Shown: positions 1 to 10,253, numbered from the stretch's first letter. The stretch is DNA of 64,000 bases from Cobetia amphilecti (GCF_030010415.1 NZ_JASCSA010000001.1); one strand, 5' to 3'. The notes: generated from the sequence alone by a model not told the origin. Numbers and translations are program-made.

Positions 1-909
1 TGGCAGCGATTCCGCGAGTCCTACCTGGTCTACAGCTTCAAGCGTGACTGGATGGCTCAGGCCTGTCTGCTGGTGTTCATCGCCATGGTGCTCGGGGCCT
101 TCCTCGCGCCGTGGATCGCCCCGGCTGATCCCTATGACCTGGCCAGCATCGACATCATGAACTCGGAGCTGCCGCCGGCGTGGATGGCGGGCGGTGATCC
201 GGCCTTCCTGCTGGGTACCGATGCCCAGGGGCGTGATCTGCTCTCCACCATTCTCTACGGCACGCGCGTGTCGCTGTTGATCGGCTTCGGCGCGGTCATC
301 CTGCAGGCATTTCTCGGCGTGACCTTCGGGCTACTGGCGGGCTATCTGGGCGGGCGTATCGATGCCTTCCTGATGCGCATGGCCGATATCCAGCTGTCGT
401 TCTCGACCCTGATGGTGGCCATCGTGGTGGGTGCCATCATCAAGGCGACCTTCGGCGGCGCTGCCTTCTCGGACTACGCGCTGATCCTGTTGATCCTGAT
501 CATCGGGCTGGCGGAATGGCCGCAGTATGCGCGTACCGTCCGCGCCTCGGTGCTGGCGGAGAAGAACAAGGAATACGTCGATGCCGCGCGGGTGATGGGC
601 TTCCGCTCACGTCGCATCATGTTCCGTCACATCCTGCCCAACACCCTGTCGCCGATCTTCGTCATCTCCACGGTGCAGATCGCCAACGCGATCATCTCGG
701 AGGCGGCGCTGTCCTTCCTCGGTCTCGGCATGCCGGAGACCCAGCCGTCGCTGGGGTCACTGATCAAGTCCGGCTTCGACTACCTGCAATCAGGCAGCTG
801 GTGGATCACGCTGATCCCCGGTGGCGTGCTGATCGTGCTGGTCCTGGTCATCAATCTGCTGGGCGACTGGCTGCGTGATGTCATGAACCCGCGTCTCTAC
901 AAGGGCTGA
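1..909 (+). CDS. Peptide ABC transporter permease (OppC/DppC type), 5' end cut by window
   Basis: Inner-membrane permease subunit of a di/oligopeptide importer. The frame is open from base 1, so the start lies upstream; an internal ATG at 52 is not the likely start because the preceding residues (YLVYSFKRDW) read like the usual cytoplasmic lead into the first membrane helix. Several hydrophobic helices follow, and the ABC-coupling EAA loop is visible as EYVDAARVMGF with HILPNTLSP after it. The gene ends 20 bases before the first ATPase gene, so the three genes form the 3' part of an operon whose binding protein and partner permease should lie outside the window. The exact peptide substrate cannot be read from sequence. 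Confidence 0.9.
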   Translation, partial: WQRFRESYLVYSFKRDWMAQACLLVFIAMVLGAFLAPWIAPADPYDLASIDIMNSELPPAWMAGGDPAFLLGTDAQGRDLLSTILYGTRVSLLIGFGAVILQAFLGVTFGLLAGYLGGRIDAFLMRMADIQLSFSTLMVAIVVGAIIKATFGGAAFSDYALILLILIIGLAEWPQYARTVRASVLAEKNKEYVDAARVMGFRSRRIMFRHILPNTLSPIFVISTVQIANAIISEAALSFLGLGMPETQPSLGSLIKSGFDYLQSGSWWITLIPGGVLIVLVLVINLLGDWLRDVMNPRLYKG

Positions 910-929
910 AGCCGAGAGGAGTCAAGACA

Positions 930-1978
<1,049 letters not shown>

Positions 1979-1982
<4 letters not shown>

Positions 1983-3058
1983 GCGCGGCAATTCTGAAGG
2001 ACGCTCAGTCCTCCTCCCAGGCCTCCCCCCGTGTGGATAGCGCCGAGCTTGGCGAAACCCTGGTGGAAATCCGTGATCTCGAGAAGCGCTTCTCGTTGTC
2101 CGGTGATTTTCTCGAGCAGCTGACCTTCGAGAAGGGACGCCTGCGTCGCAAGCAGGAATACGTGCACGCCATCAATGGCGTCACCCTGGACGTCAAACGC
2201 GGTGAGGCGCTGTGCGTGGTCGGGGAATCCGGCTGCGGCAAGTCGACGGTCGCGCGCACGGTGATGGGGCTGCTCAAGCCCAGCGGTGGCGAGGTCCGTT
2301 TTGACGGCACCCGCATCGACAATATGGCCCCGCGGGACCTGCTGCCCTACCGTCGTCGCATGCAGATGATCTTCCAGAATCCCTATGCGTCGCTGAATCC
2401 GCGCATGACCATCCAGCAGACGCTGGAGGAGCCGCTGCGCTTCCATCAGCCGACGCTCAAGGATGGCGAGGTGCGCGACAAGATCGAGGAGGTGATGCGC
2501 TCGGTGGGCATCGACCCGGACTGGGGCAAGCGCTTCGCCCACGAGTTCTCCGGCGGTCAGCGTCAGCGTATCTCGATCGCCCGCGCGCTGGCGGTGGACC
2601 CGGAATTCATCGTCGCCGATGAGCCGATCTCGGCGCTGGACGTGTCGATCCAGGCGCAGGTGCTCAACCTGATGATGGAGGCGCAGGAGCAACGCAACCT
2701 GACGTATCTGTTCATCACCCACGACCTGGCCGTGGTCGAGCACTTCGGCACCCGTGTCGCGGTGATGTATCTGGGCACGCTGTGCGAGCTGGCGGACACC
2801 CGTTCACTGTTCGCCCGCCCGCGTCATCCCTACACCCAGGCGTTGATGTCGGCGATCCCGCGCCTGCACGATGACAAACCCAATCACATTCGCCTCGAGG
2901 GCGAGGTGCCGACGCCGGTCAATCTGCCTTCGGGCTGTGTCTTCCATGGCCGTTGTCCGCATGCCAATCAGCGTTGCCGCACGGAGATTCCGCGCCTGAT
3001 CGCCACGGACACCGGTCAGGTCGCCTGCCACGCCGTGGAAGAAGGCCGCATCGACTGA
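1979..3058 (+). CDS. Peptide ABC transporter ATP-binding protein (OppF/DppF type)
   Basis: Second cytoplasmic ATPase of the peptide importer, 359 residues. Walker A GESGCGKST, signature FSGGQRQR, Walker B FIVADEPISALD and FITHDLAVV are all intact. About 20 extra residues rich in Ser, Gln and Ala precede the first beta strand. The C-terminal domain carries GCVFHGRC...RC, as in OppF/DppF proteins. It is the last gene of the operon: a 12-bp hairpin begins about 85 bases after the stop. The nearby prolidase gene fits a peptide-scavenging locus, but co-regulation is an inference. Confidence 0.95.
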
Positions 3059-3409
3059 TGTGATGGCAGTGACGAAAGTGATGACGGCGATGTGATGGGC
3101 GCCATCGATCATTGCATTTCCGGCCCCAAGCAAGGAAAGACCGCGCAAGGTTGCCATTGTCATCGGCAACCTTGCGTCTTGCCCTCATTGACGATTGCAT
3201 CTCGCGTTTTGTGTGGGCAAGATTTCGCACATCCGTTACTGACCAACAGGTCAATTGGCGCCATTGCCCACGATGCTTGAAGAAGATTCAGCGTGGCACC
3301 GGGCCCCGATGACGCATCCCCAAGATACTCTGGTGTGACACGTCCGAAGAGATGTGCGCCCGACCTCCTGACATGGCCTGTTCCCAGGCCGACGAGGCAC
3401 TCCGATTAC
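3059..3409. other. Intergenic region between peptide operon and LysR gene
   Basis: About 350 bases without a supported gene. It holds short repeats of GATGTGATGG just after the oppF-type stop and a hairpin at 3144-3176. The rest should contain the promoter of the LysR gene. An open frame continues upstream of the chosen LysR start but its residues do not resemble the family. Confidence 0.6.
3144..3176 (+). terminator. Hairpin terminator of the peptide transporter operon
   Basis: A perfect 12-bp inverted repeat (CGCAAGGTTGCC with its complement) surrounds a 9-base loop and is followed by a short T-containing stretch (TCTT). The weak T-run lowers confidence in intrinsic termination. Confidence 0.7.
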
Positions 3410-4321
3410 ATGGAAATTCGCTGGCTCGAAGATTTCATCGTTCTGGCTCAGACCCGACATTTCTCGCGGGCAGCCGATGCACAGAATGTCTCTCAGCCCA
3501 CCTTTTCCCGCCGCATCAAGTTGCTGGAAGAGGAGATGGGCACCACCTTGATCAATCGTCAGACCCTGCCGCTGTCGCTCACTCCCGCCGGAGACGAGTT
3601 TCTCCAGCTGTGCGAGCAGATCACCGAGCGCGTGCGCATCACACGCGAACGCCTGCAGGACATGGCCCAGCAGCAAGCCAGCAAGATATCGCTGGGGGCA
3701 CCGCAGTCTCTGGTGTCGCACTTCCTGCCTGATTGGCTCGATCAGCTTCAGCTGCGTGAACAGGTGCTGCCCTATCTGCGTGCCACCGGCTGGCTGGCGG
3801 CCGACTATTTCCACGGGCTGGATCGCGGCGAATGTGATCTGGCGCTGTGCTATTGGCCCCAGGCGCGTGTGGACCTGGGCTTTGAGCTGGACAGTTACCA
3901 ATACCTGGTGGTCGGCGAAGAAACCTTCATTCCGCTGTGCGCGCCCGGCGCGGATGGCGAACCCCGCCATCAGTTGCCGGGCACGCGGCGCAATCCGCTG
4001 CCGTTCATCAGCCCGCATCCGCGCGCCGTCATCGCCACCTCGCTGATGGCCCATCTCGCTCAGGTCCCGATTCAGGCGCATCTGGTCACCATGAACGAGA
4101 ATATCCAGGCGGCCAACATCAAGGCGCTGGTGTTGCAGGGCTATGGCATCGGCTGGCTGCCGCAGCGTCTGGCCGCAGAGGAAATCGCCAGTGGCAAGCT
4201 GGTACGTGCCGGTGACCCGCGCTGGGACCTGAGTCTGCATATCCGCCTGTATCGCCCGCGCGTGCCGCGCCACGACAGTGTCAGTGAACTCTGGCACCAG
4301 CTGGAAGCCCATTTCTCGTGA
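3410..4321 (+). CDS. LysR-family transcriptional regulator, HypT-like
   Basis: DNA-binding regulator of 303 residues. The start at 3410 (MEIRWLEDFIVLAQ) is where the LysR winged-helix domain begins; the frame is open further upstream but those residues do not fit. The helix-turn-helix is in FSRAADAQNVSQPTFSRRIK, followed by a LysR effector-binding domain. WLEDF and FSRRI resemble the HypT (YjiE) hypochlorite-responsive subgroup, but inducer and targets are unknown. It sits between a peptide transporter operon and pepQ, both transcribed in the same direction. A close paralogue lies at 45625-46557. Confidence 0.88.
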   Translation: MEIRWLEDFIVLAQTRHFSRAADAQNVSQPTFSRRIKLLEEEMGTTLINRQTLPLSLTPAGDEFLQLCEQITERVRITRERLQDMAQQQASKISLGAPQSLVSHFLPDWLDQLQLREQVLPYLRATGWLAADYFHGLDRGECDLALCYWPQARVDLGFELDSYQYLVVGEETFIPLCAPGADGEPRHQLPGTRRNPLPFISPHPRAVIATSLMAHLAQVPIQAHLVTMNENIQAANIKALVLQGYGIGWLPQRLAAEEIASGKLVRAGDPRWDLSLHIRLYRPRVPRHDSVSELWHQLEAHFS

Positions 4322-4450
4322 GCCATCCGGGCAGGAGGGTCGCAGGCGCTGATTCTGTGGCACTCTCGCCCCCCCTCATTCTCCATCACCTCACGCCATT
4401 GACGTTTACTCACCCAGGTCAGGCGTGCCGACCGTTTGCAAGGAAACATG

Positions 4451-5815
4451 ATGTCTGACAGCCAGCTCAACGACCCGACACTCACCCACGCCGCGGCACA
4501 CCGCGCGCATCTGGCGGCGCTGCAATCCGGCTACGAAGTTGCCATGCAGCAGCATGATCTGGACGCCATCGTGCTGCACAGTGGCAAACCGAAGCGGCAT
4601 TTCGCCGATGATCAGGATGCCAGCTTCAAATCCCATGCCCATTTCCTGCACTGGGTGCCGATGGCGGGTCTCAGCGATAGCTGGCTGGTGATTCGCCCGG
4701 GCGAGCGCCCGACGCTCTACCTCTATGCCCCCGATGACTTCTGGCATCTGTCACCCAGCCTGCCGACGCCGGACACTGCGCCCTGGGCCGAGCAGTTCGA
4801 GATCGTCCATCTGCGCAAGCCGACACTGCCACAGCGTCCCGAGGGTCGCGTGGCGCTGCTGGGCGAGATCGCCGAGCTTCAGCCGCAGGTGGTCAGTGAG
4901 CTTGAGGCACTGCCCAACCCGGTCGGCCTGGTGCGCCAGCTCGACGAGGGGCGCGTCTGCAAGAGCGAATTCGAGATCGCCTGTCTTGAAGAAGCCAGCC
5001 TGCGCGCCGCGCGTGGCCATCTGGCTGCCCGGCGCACCTTCATGGAAGGCGGCGCGGAGCTTGATATCCAGCTGGCCTATCTTGGCGCGTCTCGGCAACG
5101 GGAATCGGATGTGCCCTACGGCAACATCGTCGGTCTCAACGCGCATGCCGCGGTTTTGCATTACCAGCATTATGCTTTGCAGGCCCCCGTCGCCCGTCAC
5201 AGCCTGCTGGTGGATGCCGGCGCCAGCGTGCACGGCTATGCCTCTGACATCACGCGCAGCTGGGCGGGCGATGATGCGCTGCCGCTCTATCGCGCGCTGA
5301 TCGAGGGCGTGGAGGCGCTGCAGAAGCGTCTGATCGCAAGACTCGCGCCCGGGGTGGACTACGTCGACCTGCACCTCGAGATGCATCGTGAGCTGGGTGA
5401 GCTGCTGCGGGAACTGGGCGTGGTGTCCCTGCCCGCCGAGGATCAGGTCGCTCAAGGCATCACGGCAGCCTTCTGCCCACATGGTCTCGGGCACCTGCTG
5501 GGGCTGCAGGTCCATGATGTGGCGGGTCGCATTCCTGATCAAACCACCGGCGACATCCGTCATCCGCCGCAAGGTCACCCGATGCTGCGCCTGACGCGTG
5601 TGCTCGAGACCGGCATGGCCATCACCATCGAACCGGGCTGCTACATCATCCCCATGCTGCTGGAGCCGCTGCGCAACGATGCACGTGGTGAGCATATCGA
5701 CTGGAAGCTGGTCGAGGCGCTGGCACCGCATGGCGGTGTGCGTATCGAGGACAATCTGGTCATCACCACAGACGGTGCCCTCAATCTGACGCGCAGCCCG
5801 GCCACGGGCCTGTAA
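4451..5815 (+). CDS. pepQ: Xaa-Pro dipeptidase (prolidase), M24B metallopeptidase
   Basis: Cytoplasmic prolidase that hydrolyses dipeptides with C-terminal proline; 454 residues, close to the E. coli PepQ length. The binuclear metal ligands are all visible: Asp in LLVDAGA, Asp in YASDITR, His in HGLGHLLG, Glu in TIEPGCY and Glu in RIEDNLV. The start is taken at the second of two adjacent ATGs (4451), which gives a better distance to AAGGA at 4440; 4448 and a TTG at 4436 are alternatives. Related enzymes of marine bacteria also hydrolyse organophosphates. The neighbouring peptide transporter suggests a role in using imported peptides. Confidence 0.95.
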   Translation: MSDSQLNDPTLTHAAAHRAHLAALQSGYEVAMQQHDLDAIVLHSGKPKRHFADDQDASFKSHAHFLHWVPMAGLSDSWLVIRPGERPTLYLYAPDDFWHLSPSLPTPDTAPWAEQFEIVHLRKPTLPQRPEGRVALLGEIAELQPQVVSELEALPNPVGLVRQLDEGRVCKSEFEIACLEEASLRAARGHLAARRTFMEGGAELDIQLAYLGASRQRESDVPYGNIVGLNAHAAVLHYQHYALQAPVARHSLLVDAGASVHGYASDITRSWAGDDALPLYRALIEGVEALQKRLIARLAPGVDYVDLHLEMHRELGELLRELGVVSLPAEDQVAQGITAAFCPHGLGHLLGLQVHDVAGRIPDQTTGDIRHPPQGHPMLRLTRVLETGMAITIEPGCYIIPMLLEPLRNDARGEHIDWKLVEALAPHGGVRIEDNLVITTDGALNLTRSPATGL

Positions 5816-5830
5816 TCAGGCCTGTCACAA
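5807..5830 (+). repeat. Two 12-base imperfect tandem units across the pepQ stop
   Basis: GGCCTGTAATCA is followed directly by GGCCTGTCACAA (9 of 12 matching). The repeat spans the stop codon. It is one of many short locus-specific duplications in this window. Confidence 0.45.
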
Positions 5831-6162
5831 CACTGTCCGGGTCTCTCGCTGTGACGATTGCCGTCACATGCCTGCCTCACGCCGCCATGGGCCCTGTGCC
5901 GATGGCGGCTTTTTGTCGCGTAGCCCGAGGCTGAGTATTCGAGCACTAGGCAAACAATGTGATCCAGGGCCAAGCTTTCGCCATTGACATCGATGCGTAT
6001 GCTGCACTGCGACTAGCGATTGGCGTCGCCAAGTGAAATGATGCCAACGATATCCATGCAGAAATTCCTGTCAGATCTTGCTGCAGGCCACCGCCATCAA
6101 GGGCATGTCCATCACCCGACCACCAACGTCATCGCCCTGGCCTGCCACTGGAGCTACCTCAC
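5816..6162. other. Intergenic region pepQ to yheT-type gene
   Basis: About 347 bases. It contains the pepQ terminator (5881-5914), then AT-richer sequence with a TTGACA-like hexamer near 5985 that may belong to the hydrolase promoter. No RNA gene is recognised. Confidence 0.5.
5881..5914 (+). terminator. Rho-independent terminator after pepQ
   Basis: GCCGCCAT pairs with ATGGCGGC across a 13-base loop and is followed by five T residues. Confidence 0.88.
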
Positions 6163-7221
6163 ATGCCGCACTCCATCTTCACGTCAGAGTTTCGCCCTGC
6201 CCTTGGCCTGCGCAATCGCCATGTCCAGACCTTGTTGCCCCGATTTCTGCCCCGCGCGCCCCTGAGTCGACGCACCGAGATTCTCAATCTTCCCGATGGT
6301 GACTTCGTCGAGCTCGCCTGGGTCATCAGCGACGGTCATGAAAAGCGGGAGCGTACGACGGCCCTGAGCGACGATGCGCCCCTGTTCGTGCTGTTTCATG
6401 GCCTTGAGGGTGACTTGAGTTCGCCCTACGCCCGTGAGCTGCTCAATGCGGCCGCCCGGATGGGCTGGCGACCGGTGATGATGCATTTCCGTGGCTGCGG
6501 GCAATCTCCCAACCGCCTGCCACGCGCCTATCACAGCGGAGATACCGCAGACGCCTATTGGGTGCTCGGCGAGCTGGGGCGACGCTACCCGCACGCCATC
6601 AAGGTCGCCTGTGGCGTATCGCTGGGCGCCAACATGCTGCTCAAGCTGGTGGCCGAGCAAGGCGGTGATGGTCTGGACCTGGCCGGCGCGATCGCCATCA
6701 GCGCCCCGCTGGACCTGGCGGCCAGCGCGGACGTGCTCAATCAGGGCTTCTCGCGTCTCTACCAGCGCCATCTGCTCAAGGGCTTGAAGGCCAAGGTGGC
6801 GGCGAAGCTTGCCAATGGCCCGCTACCCATCTCGATCGGAGCGCATCAGCTGACCCAGCTCAACAGTTTCTGGGCCTATGACAACGAAGTCACCGCGCCC
6901 CTGCACGGCTTCACCTCAGCGAGTGATTACTACACGCGCTCCTCGGCGGGGCGTCTGCTGAGCGAGATCGAACTGCCGACGCTGATACTGCAATCACTGG
7001 ATGACCCCTTCATGCCACGCGATCTCTTCGCACGCTTCCACCAACCCTCCGAGGCCGTGCGTATCGAGCTCAGTGAGCGCGGTGGGCATGTCGGCTTCGT
7101 CGAGTGGCGCCGTGGGCGACTGAGCTCCTGGTTGGCTCGTCGTGTCAGTCAGCAGCTGGATGCCTGGAGCGGGCTGCCCAAGCCGCAAGCGCAGGCAGAG
7201 GTGCAGAGCGAAGCGCACTGA
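6163..7221 (+). CDS. Alpha/beta-fold hydrolase, YheT family
   Basis: Cytoplasmic hydrolase of 352 residues. The N-terminus (FRPALGLRNRHVQTLLP) is typical of the YheT/ABHD1-3 family, followed by LFHGLEGDLSSPYAR with the oxyanion region and GVSLGANMLLK, the nucleophile elbow (Ser). The acid Asp is probably in SLDDPF and the catalytic His in ERGGHVGF. Family members are poorly characterised esterases. GGAG at 6150 supports the ATG at 6163. A Gln/Ala-rich tail follows the fold. Confidence 0.9.
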   Translation: MPHSIFTSEFRPALGLRNRHVQTLLPRFLPRAPLSRRTEILNLPDGDFVELAWVISDGHEKRERTTALSDDAPLFVLFHGLEGDLSSPYARELLNAAARMGWRPVMMHFRGCGQSPNRLPRAYHSGDTADAYWVLGELGRRYPHAIKVACGVSLGANMLLKLVAEQGGDGLDLAGAIAISAPLDLAASADVLNQGFSRLYQRHLLKGLKAKVAAKLANGPLPISIGAHQLTQLNSFWAYDNEVTAPLHGFTSASDYYTRSSAGRLLSEIELPTLILQSLDDPFMPRDLFARFHQPSEAVRIELSERGGHVGFVEWRRGRLSSWLARRVSQQLDAWSGLPKPQAQAEVQSEAH

Positions 7222-7553
7222 GCTGGCTGCATTGAACCGGCTGCATCGAACTGGCTGCATCGTCCGTGATTCAGGCGCCACACGCTTCCCCTCCCTGGCT
7301 TTCTTGTCTTCGGCTTTCCTCGCCTCTTTTCGTTTCTCCCGCCCTTGCTCGCCTTCCCACCCTCAGATCCGGTGGGAAGCTCTTAACCCTGCCTATGACC
7401 GTATGCTTTTCAGAATGGCCAGATCTTGAGCAACAAAAATGATAACGGTATATAGATAGTATCGCGTGTAGGGTGACACGGATCACTGTCACGATTCAGG
7501 GAGAATGGTAGACTGCGCGCCCATCCTACGTTCAAGACTCTACTGGCCTGATA
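7222..7553. other. Intergenic region with tandem repeat and pyrimidine-rich stretch
   Basis: About 332 bases. A three-copy 14-base repeat lies just after the hydrolase stop, then a C/T-rich stretch (about 7285-7365), then AT-rich DNA (about 7430-7470, GGTATATAGATAGTATC) that likely holds the symporter promoter. No clear hairpin terminator for the upstream gene is seen. Confidence 0.5.
7223..7264 (+). repeat. Three 14-base tandem units just after a stop codon
   Basis: CTGGCTGCATTGAA, CCGGCTGCATCGAA and CTGGCTGCATCGTC lie head to tail, beginning two bases after the hydrolase stop. No copy is seen elsewhere in the window. Confidence 0.8.
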
Positions 7554-8723
7554 ATGAACCTGATTTTTCGCCTGGTGCTCGGCATCGTGGCTGGCATACT
7601 GCTGGGACAATGGGCTCCCGAATCCCTGATCCGCGCCCTGCTGACCTTCAAGGTACTGTTCGGTGAGCTGCTGGAATACGCCATTCCGCTGATCATCCTG
7701 TTCTTCATCATGAGCGGGATCGCACGTCTCGAGCGCTCCTCGGGCCGTCTGCTGACCCTGACCATCGTGCTGGCCTATGCCTCGACCACGCTGGCAGGAC
7801 TGTTGGCGGGCATCGTCGGGCTGGAGGTCGTGCCGCATATCGTGCAACAGGACCAGCTGCCGGTCAGTCATGCCATCAAGCACTTGAGCCCCTACTTCAC
7901 GCTGGATATTCCGCCGCTGACCGATATCAGCACCGCCCTGGTGACGGCCTTCCTGTTCGGCATCGGCATTTCCGCCACCGAGCATGACGGCATGCGCCAG
8001 CTGGCCGACGGCGGCCGCGACATCGTCGAACGCTTCATTGCCAAGGCGTTGATTCCTGCCCTGCCGTTCTATATTGCCGGCCTGTTCTGCGAGATGACGA
8101 TCGCCGGCACGGTAGCCAATACCCTCAAGAGCTTCGGCATGATCCTGCTGCTGGCACTGACCCTGCACTGGCTGTGGCTGAGCTTGCTCTACGTCACCAG
8201 CGGCACCAGCACCGGTCGCTCGCCCATGAAGGCGCTGGCCCACATGCTGCCCGCCTACTTCACCGCCGCTGGCACCATGTCTTCCGCGGCCACGATTCCG
8301 GTCACCGTGCGCCAGATGCACCTCAATCACATCTCGCCGTCCGTGGCGAGCTTTGCGGTGCCGTTGCTGGCCACCATCCACATGTGCGGCAGTGCCATCA
8401 CGCTGACCGTGTGCGCCATTGGCGTGATGCTGGTCACTCCCTCACTGGCAACGCCCGAGCTCACCACCCTGCTGCCGTTCATCGCCGCGCTGGGCGTGAC
8501 CATCATTGCCGCACCCGGCTCGCCCGGTGGGGCCGCGATGACCTCGGTGGGCGTATTGCAGAGCCTGCTGGGCTTCGATGCCGCCGCCGTCGGCCTGATG
8601 ATGGCGCTCTATCTGGCGCAGGACAGCTTCGGCACCGCGTGCAACGTCACCGGCGATGGTGCCCTGGTGCAGTGGATCGATCGCTTTGCGGAAGCCGAGC
8701 AGGATCGACAGCGCTACCGCTGA
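7554..8723 (+). CDS. Dicarboxylate/amino acid:cation symporter family (DAACS), atypical
   Basis: Inner-membrane secondary transporter of 389 residues with helical-hairpin segments of the glutamate-carrier fold. The first hairpin serine motif reads SSAATIP. The family NMDGT motif is replaced by HMCGS, and in TM8 the stretch QDSFGTACNVTGD keeps Asp, Thr, Asn and Asp of the substrate site but has Gly where acidic-substrate carriers have Arg. The substrate is therefore probably not glutamate or aspartate; a neutral amino acid or other solute is possible. Contrast the canonical paralogue at 55941-57197. Ribosome-site support for the ATG is weak. Confidence 0.85.
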   Translation: MNLIFRLVLGIVAGILLGQWAPESLIRALLTFKVLFGELLEYAIPLIILFFIMSGIARLERSSGRLLTLTIVLAYASTTLAGLLAGIVGLEVVPHIVQQDQLPVSHAIKHLSPYFTLDIPPLTDISTALVTAFLFGIGISATEHDGMRQLADGGRDIVERFIAKALIPALPFYIAGLFCEMTIAGTVANTLKSFGMILLLALTLHWLWLSLLYVTSGTSTGRSPMKALAHMLPAYFTAAGTMSSAATIPVTVRQMHLNHISPSVASFAVPLLATIHMCGSAITLTVCAIGVMLVTPSLATPELTTLLPFIAALGVTIIAAPGSPGGAAMTSVGVLQSLLGFDAAAVGLMMALYLAQDSFGTACNVTGDGALVQWIDRFAEAEQDRQRYR

Positions 8724-8750
8724 CACTGTGCCTCGCCGCACCTGACCGAC

Positions 8751-8800
8751 AGCGTTTTCTGACAAAAGCTGTTTCTGACCGAAATCTGTTTCTGAAAGAA
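8751..8800 (+). repeat. Three 16-17-base tandem units after symporter stop
   Basis: AGCGTTTTCTGACAAA, AGCTGTTTCTGACCGAA and ATCTGTTTCTGAAAGAA follow each other directly, 27 bases after the stop and just before the hairpin at 8802. They share TTTCTGA. Confidence 0.8.
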
Positions 8801-8801
8801 C

Positions 8802-8846
8802 AAAGCCTCATGGCGGCCGTGTACTGCGCGGCGACCATGAGGCTTT
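8802..8846. terminator. Bidirectional terminator between symporter gene and msrA
   Basis: AAAGCCTCATGG pairs perfectly with CCATGAGGCTTT across a 21-base loop. It lies between two convergent genes and could stop both. Confidence 0.8.
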
Positions 8847-8912
8847 CGTGTCTCTCAGCGGCAATCTCTCGTCTCATGACGGCATGCCCTGCCTGTCATG
8901 ACTGCCGGGCTC

Positions 8913-9551
8913 TCAGCCGATGGGGCAACTGATTCCCGTGCCTTTCAGGCCGCAGTAGCCACCCGGATTCTTGGCCAGATACTGCTGGTGATATTCCTCG
9001 GCGTAGTAGAACTCGCGCAGCGGTGCGACCTCGGTGGTGATGCGGCCGAGACCGGACTGGTCCAGCGCCTGCTGGTAGTCGGCCATGCTCTTCTCGACGA
9101 TGGCGCGCTGGTCTTCGCGGGTGTAATAGATTGCGCTGCGGTACTGGTTGCCGATGTCATTGCCCTGACGCATGCCCTGGGTCGGGTCATGGGCCTCGAA
9201 GCTGGCCCGCAGGATCTCCGGCAGGCCGATCACCGTCGGGTCAAAGATCACGCGTACGACCTCGGTGTGGCCTGTCTTGCCGGTGCAGGTCTCTTCATAA
9301 CTCGGGTTCGGCGTATGGCCGCCGGCATAACCGACCGCCGTCACCTTGACGCCCGGCAGCTGCCAGAAGAGGCGCTCGGCTCCCCAGAAGCAGCCCAGCC
9401 CCAGCACGATCTCCTCACACTCACTGTCGAACGGCGGTACAATCGAGCGGCCATTGACGTGATGAACGCCGCTGATGCGTACCGCTTCACTGCGCCCTGG
9501 CAAGCTGTCCTGCGCTGAAGGAATGGTCTGCTTATCTTCCGTTATCCACAT
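8913..9551 (-). CDS. msrA: Peptide-methionine (S)-S-oxide reductase MsrA
   Basis: Repairs oxidised methionine (S-sulfoxide) in proteins using thioredoxin. 212 residues from the ATG at 9551, which has AGGAGA upstream; the frame extends further but without family similarity. The catalytic motif is GCFWG (Cys54), the conserved Glu lies in GCFWGAE, and the C-terminal cysteines in GGYCGLKGTGISCPIG are the likely resolving and recycling pair. The start is only 46 bases from divergent ychJ, so the promoters must overlap or face each other there. Confidence 0.96.
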   Translation of the reverse strand: MWITEDKQTIPSAQDSLPGRSEAVRISGVHHVNGRSIVPPFDSECEEIVLGLGCFWGAERLFWQLPGVKVTAVGYAGGHTPNPSYEETCTGKTGHTEVVRVIFDPTVIGLPEILRASFEAHDPTQGMRQGNDIGNQYRSAIYYTREDQRAIVEKSMADYQQALDQSGLGRITTEVAPLREFYYAEEYHQQYLAKNPGGYCGLKGTGISCPIG

Positions 9552-9597
9552 GGCGGACTCTCTCCTGTGTCGCGTCGTGCAATCGTGTATAGGTTCA

Positions 9598-10077
9598 ATG
9601 ATGTCATCTCTGCCCCCCAAGATCTGCCCCTGCCAGCCCAACAGCGCAAAGGCGCGACGCTACGCCGATTGCTGTCAGCCGATTCATGCTGACATCACCC
9701 GCGCCGAACGCCCCGAGCAATTGATGCGCGCTCGCTACAGTGCCTTCTGCCTGTCGCTGAGTGACTTCCTGATCGACAGCTGGGACCCGGCCCATTGCCC
9801 GGCACGCGCCGAACTCGAAGGCGCTGGCCCGCAGTGGCTGGCATTGGAGATTCTGGACAGCGGACAAGACGCCGATACCGGCATGGTACGCTTTCATGCC
9901 ACCTTCTTCGAGCAGGGAAAGTTCCAACAATTGCAGGAACTTAGCCGCTTTCATCACGATGGCCATCACTGGCGTTATGTCGACGGTGATGCCGAGTGGC
10001 AGACACTGACGCCGGGGCGCAACAGCCTGTGTCCCTGTGGCAGCGGCAAGAAGATCAAGCGTTGCTGCACTGCGTGA
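9598..10077 (+). CDS. ychJ: YchJ family protein with SEC-C zinc motifs
   Basis: 159-residue cytoplasmic protein of the UPF0225/YchJ family. It has a cysteine cluster at each end: CPCQPNSAKARRYADCC near the N-terminus and LCPCGSGKKIKRCC, a SEC-C zinc motif like that of SecA, at the C-terminus. The middle has the NTF2-like YchJ core (ERPEQLMRARYSAF, and VRFHATFFEQG). Function is unknown. Two adjacent ATGs (9598, 9601) could serve as start. It is divergent from msrA. Confidence 0.9.
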   Translation: MMSSLPPKICPCQPNSAKARRYADCCQPIHADITRAERPEQLMRARYSAFCLSLSDFLIDSWDPAHCPARAELEGAGPQWLALEILDSGQDADTGMVRFHATFFEQGKFQQLQELSRFHHDGHHWRYVDGDAEWQTLTPGRNSLCPCGSGKKIKRCCTA

Positions 10078-10104
10078 CCGTCAGCGTCTTGTGCTGACGC
10101 GCGT

Positions 10105-10175
10105 GCGCTTGAGCTCTCGAGCATAAGCGTTGCGAGCCCTTCGAAACGAGCGCTTTGAGACAAGCTCATTGAAAC
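10105..10175 (+). repeat. Imperfect 22-26-base triplication downstream of ychJ
   Basis: Three degenerate units begin with GCGCTTGAG, GCGTTGCGAG and GCGCTTTGAG at 10105, 10127 and 10150. Similarity is moderate, so this is a weaker example of the window's stop-proximal repeats. Confidence 0.4.
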
Positions 10176-10194
10176 GCCCCCTCCAAAACGAGAC

Positions 10195-10223
10195 AGCCCC
10201 CACCGAACCTGTCGATGGGGGCT
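10195..10223 (-). terminator. Probable terminator after tamB
   Basis: AGCCCCCA pairs with TGGGGGCT across a 13-base loop. On the minus strand it is followed within a few bases by TTTT. It lies about 30 bases after the tamB stop. Confidence 0.65.
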
Positions 10224-10253
10224 GAACCTGTGGCAATCAATTGGCCTGACGTG

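Noticed and set aside
4436..4450. TTG or first ATG as pepQ start
   Set aside because: The ATG at 4451 has a better distance to AAGGA; the others add only 1-5 residues and cannot be excluded fully.
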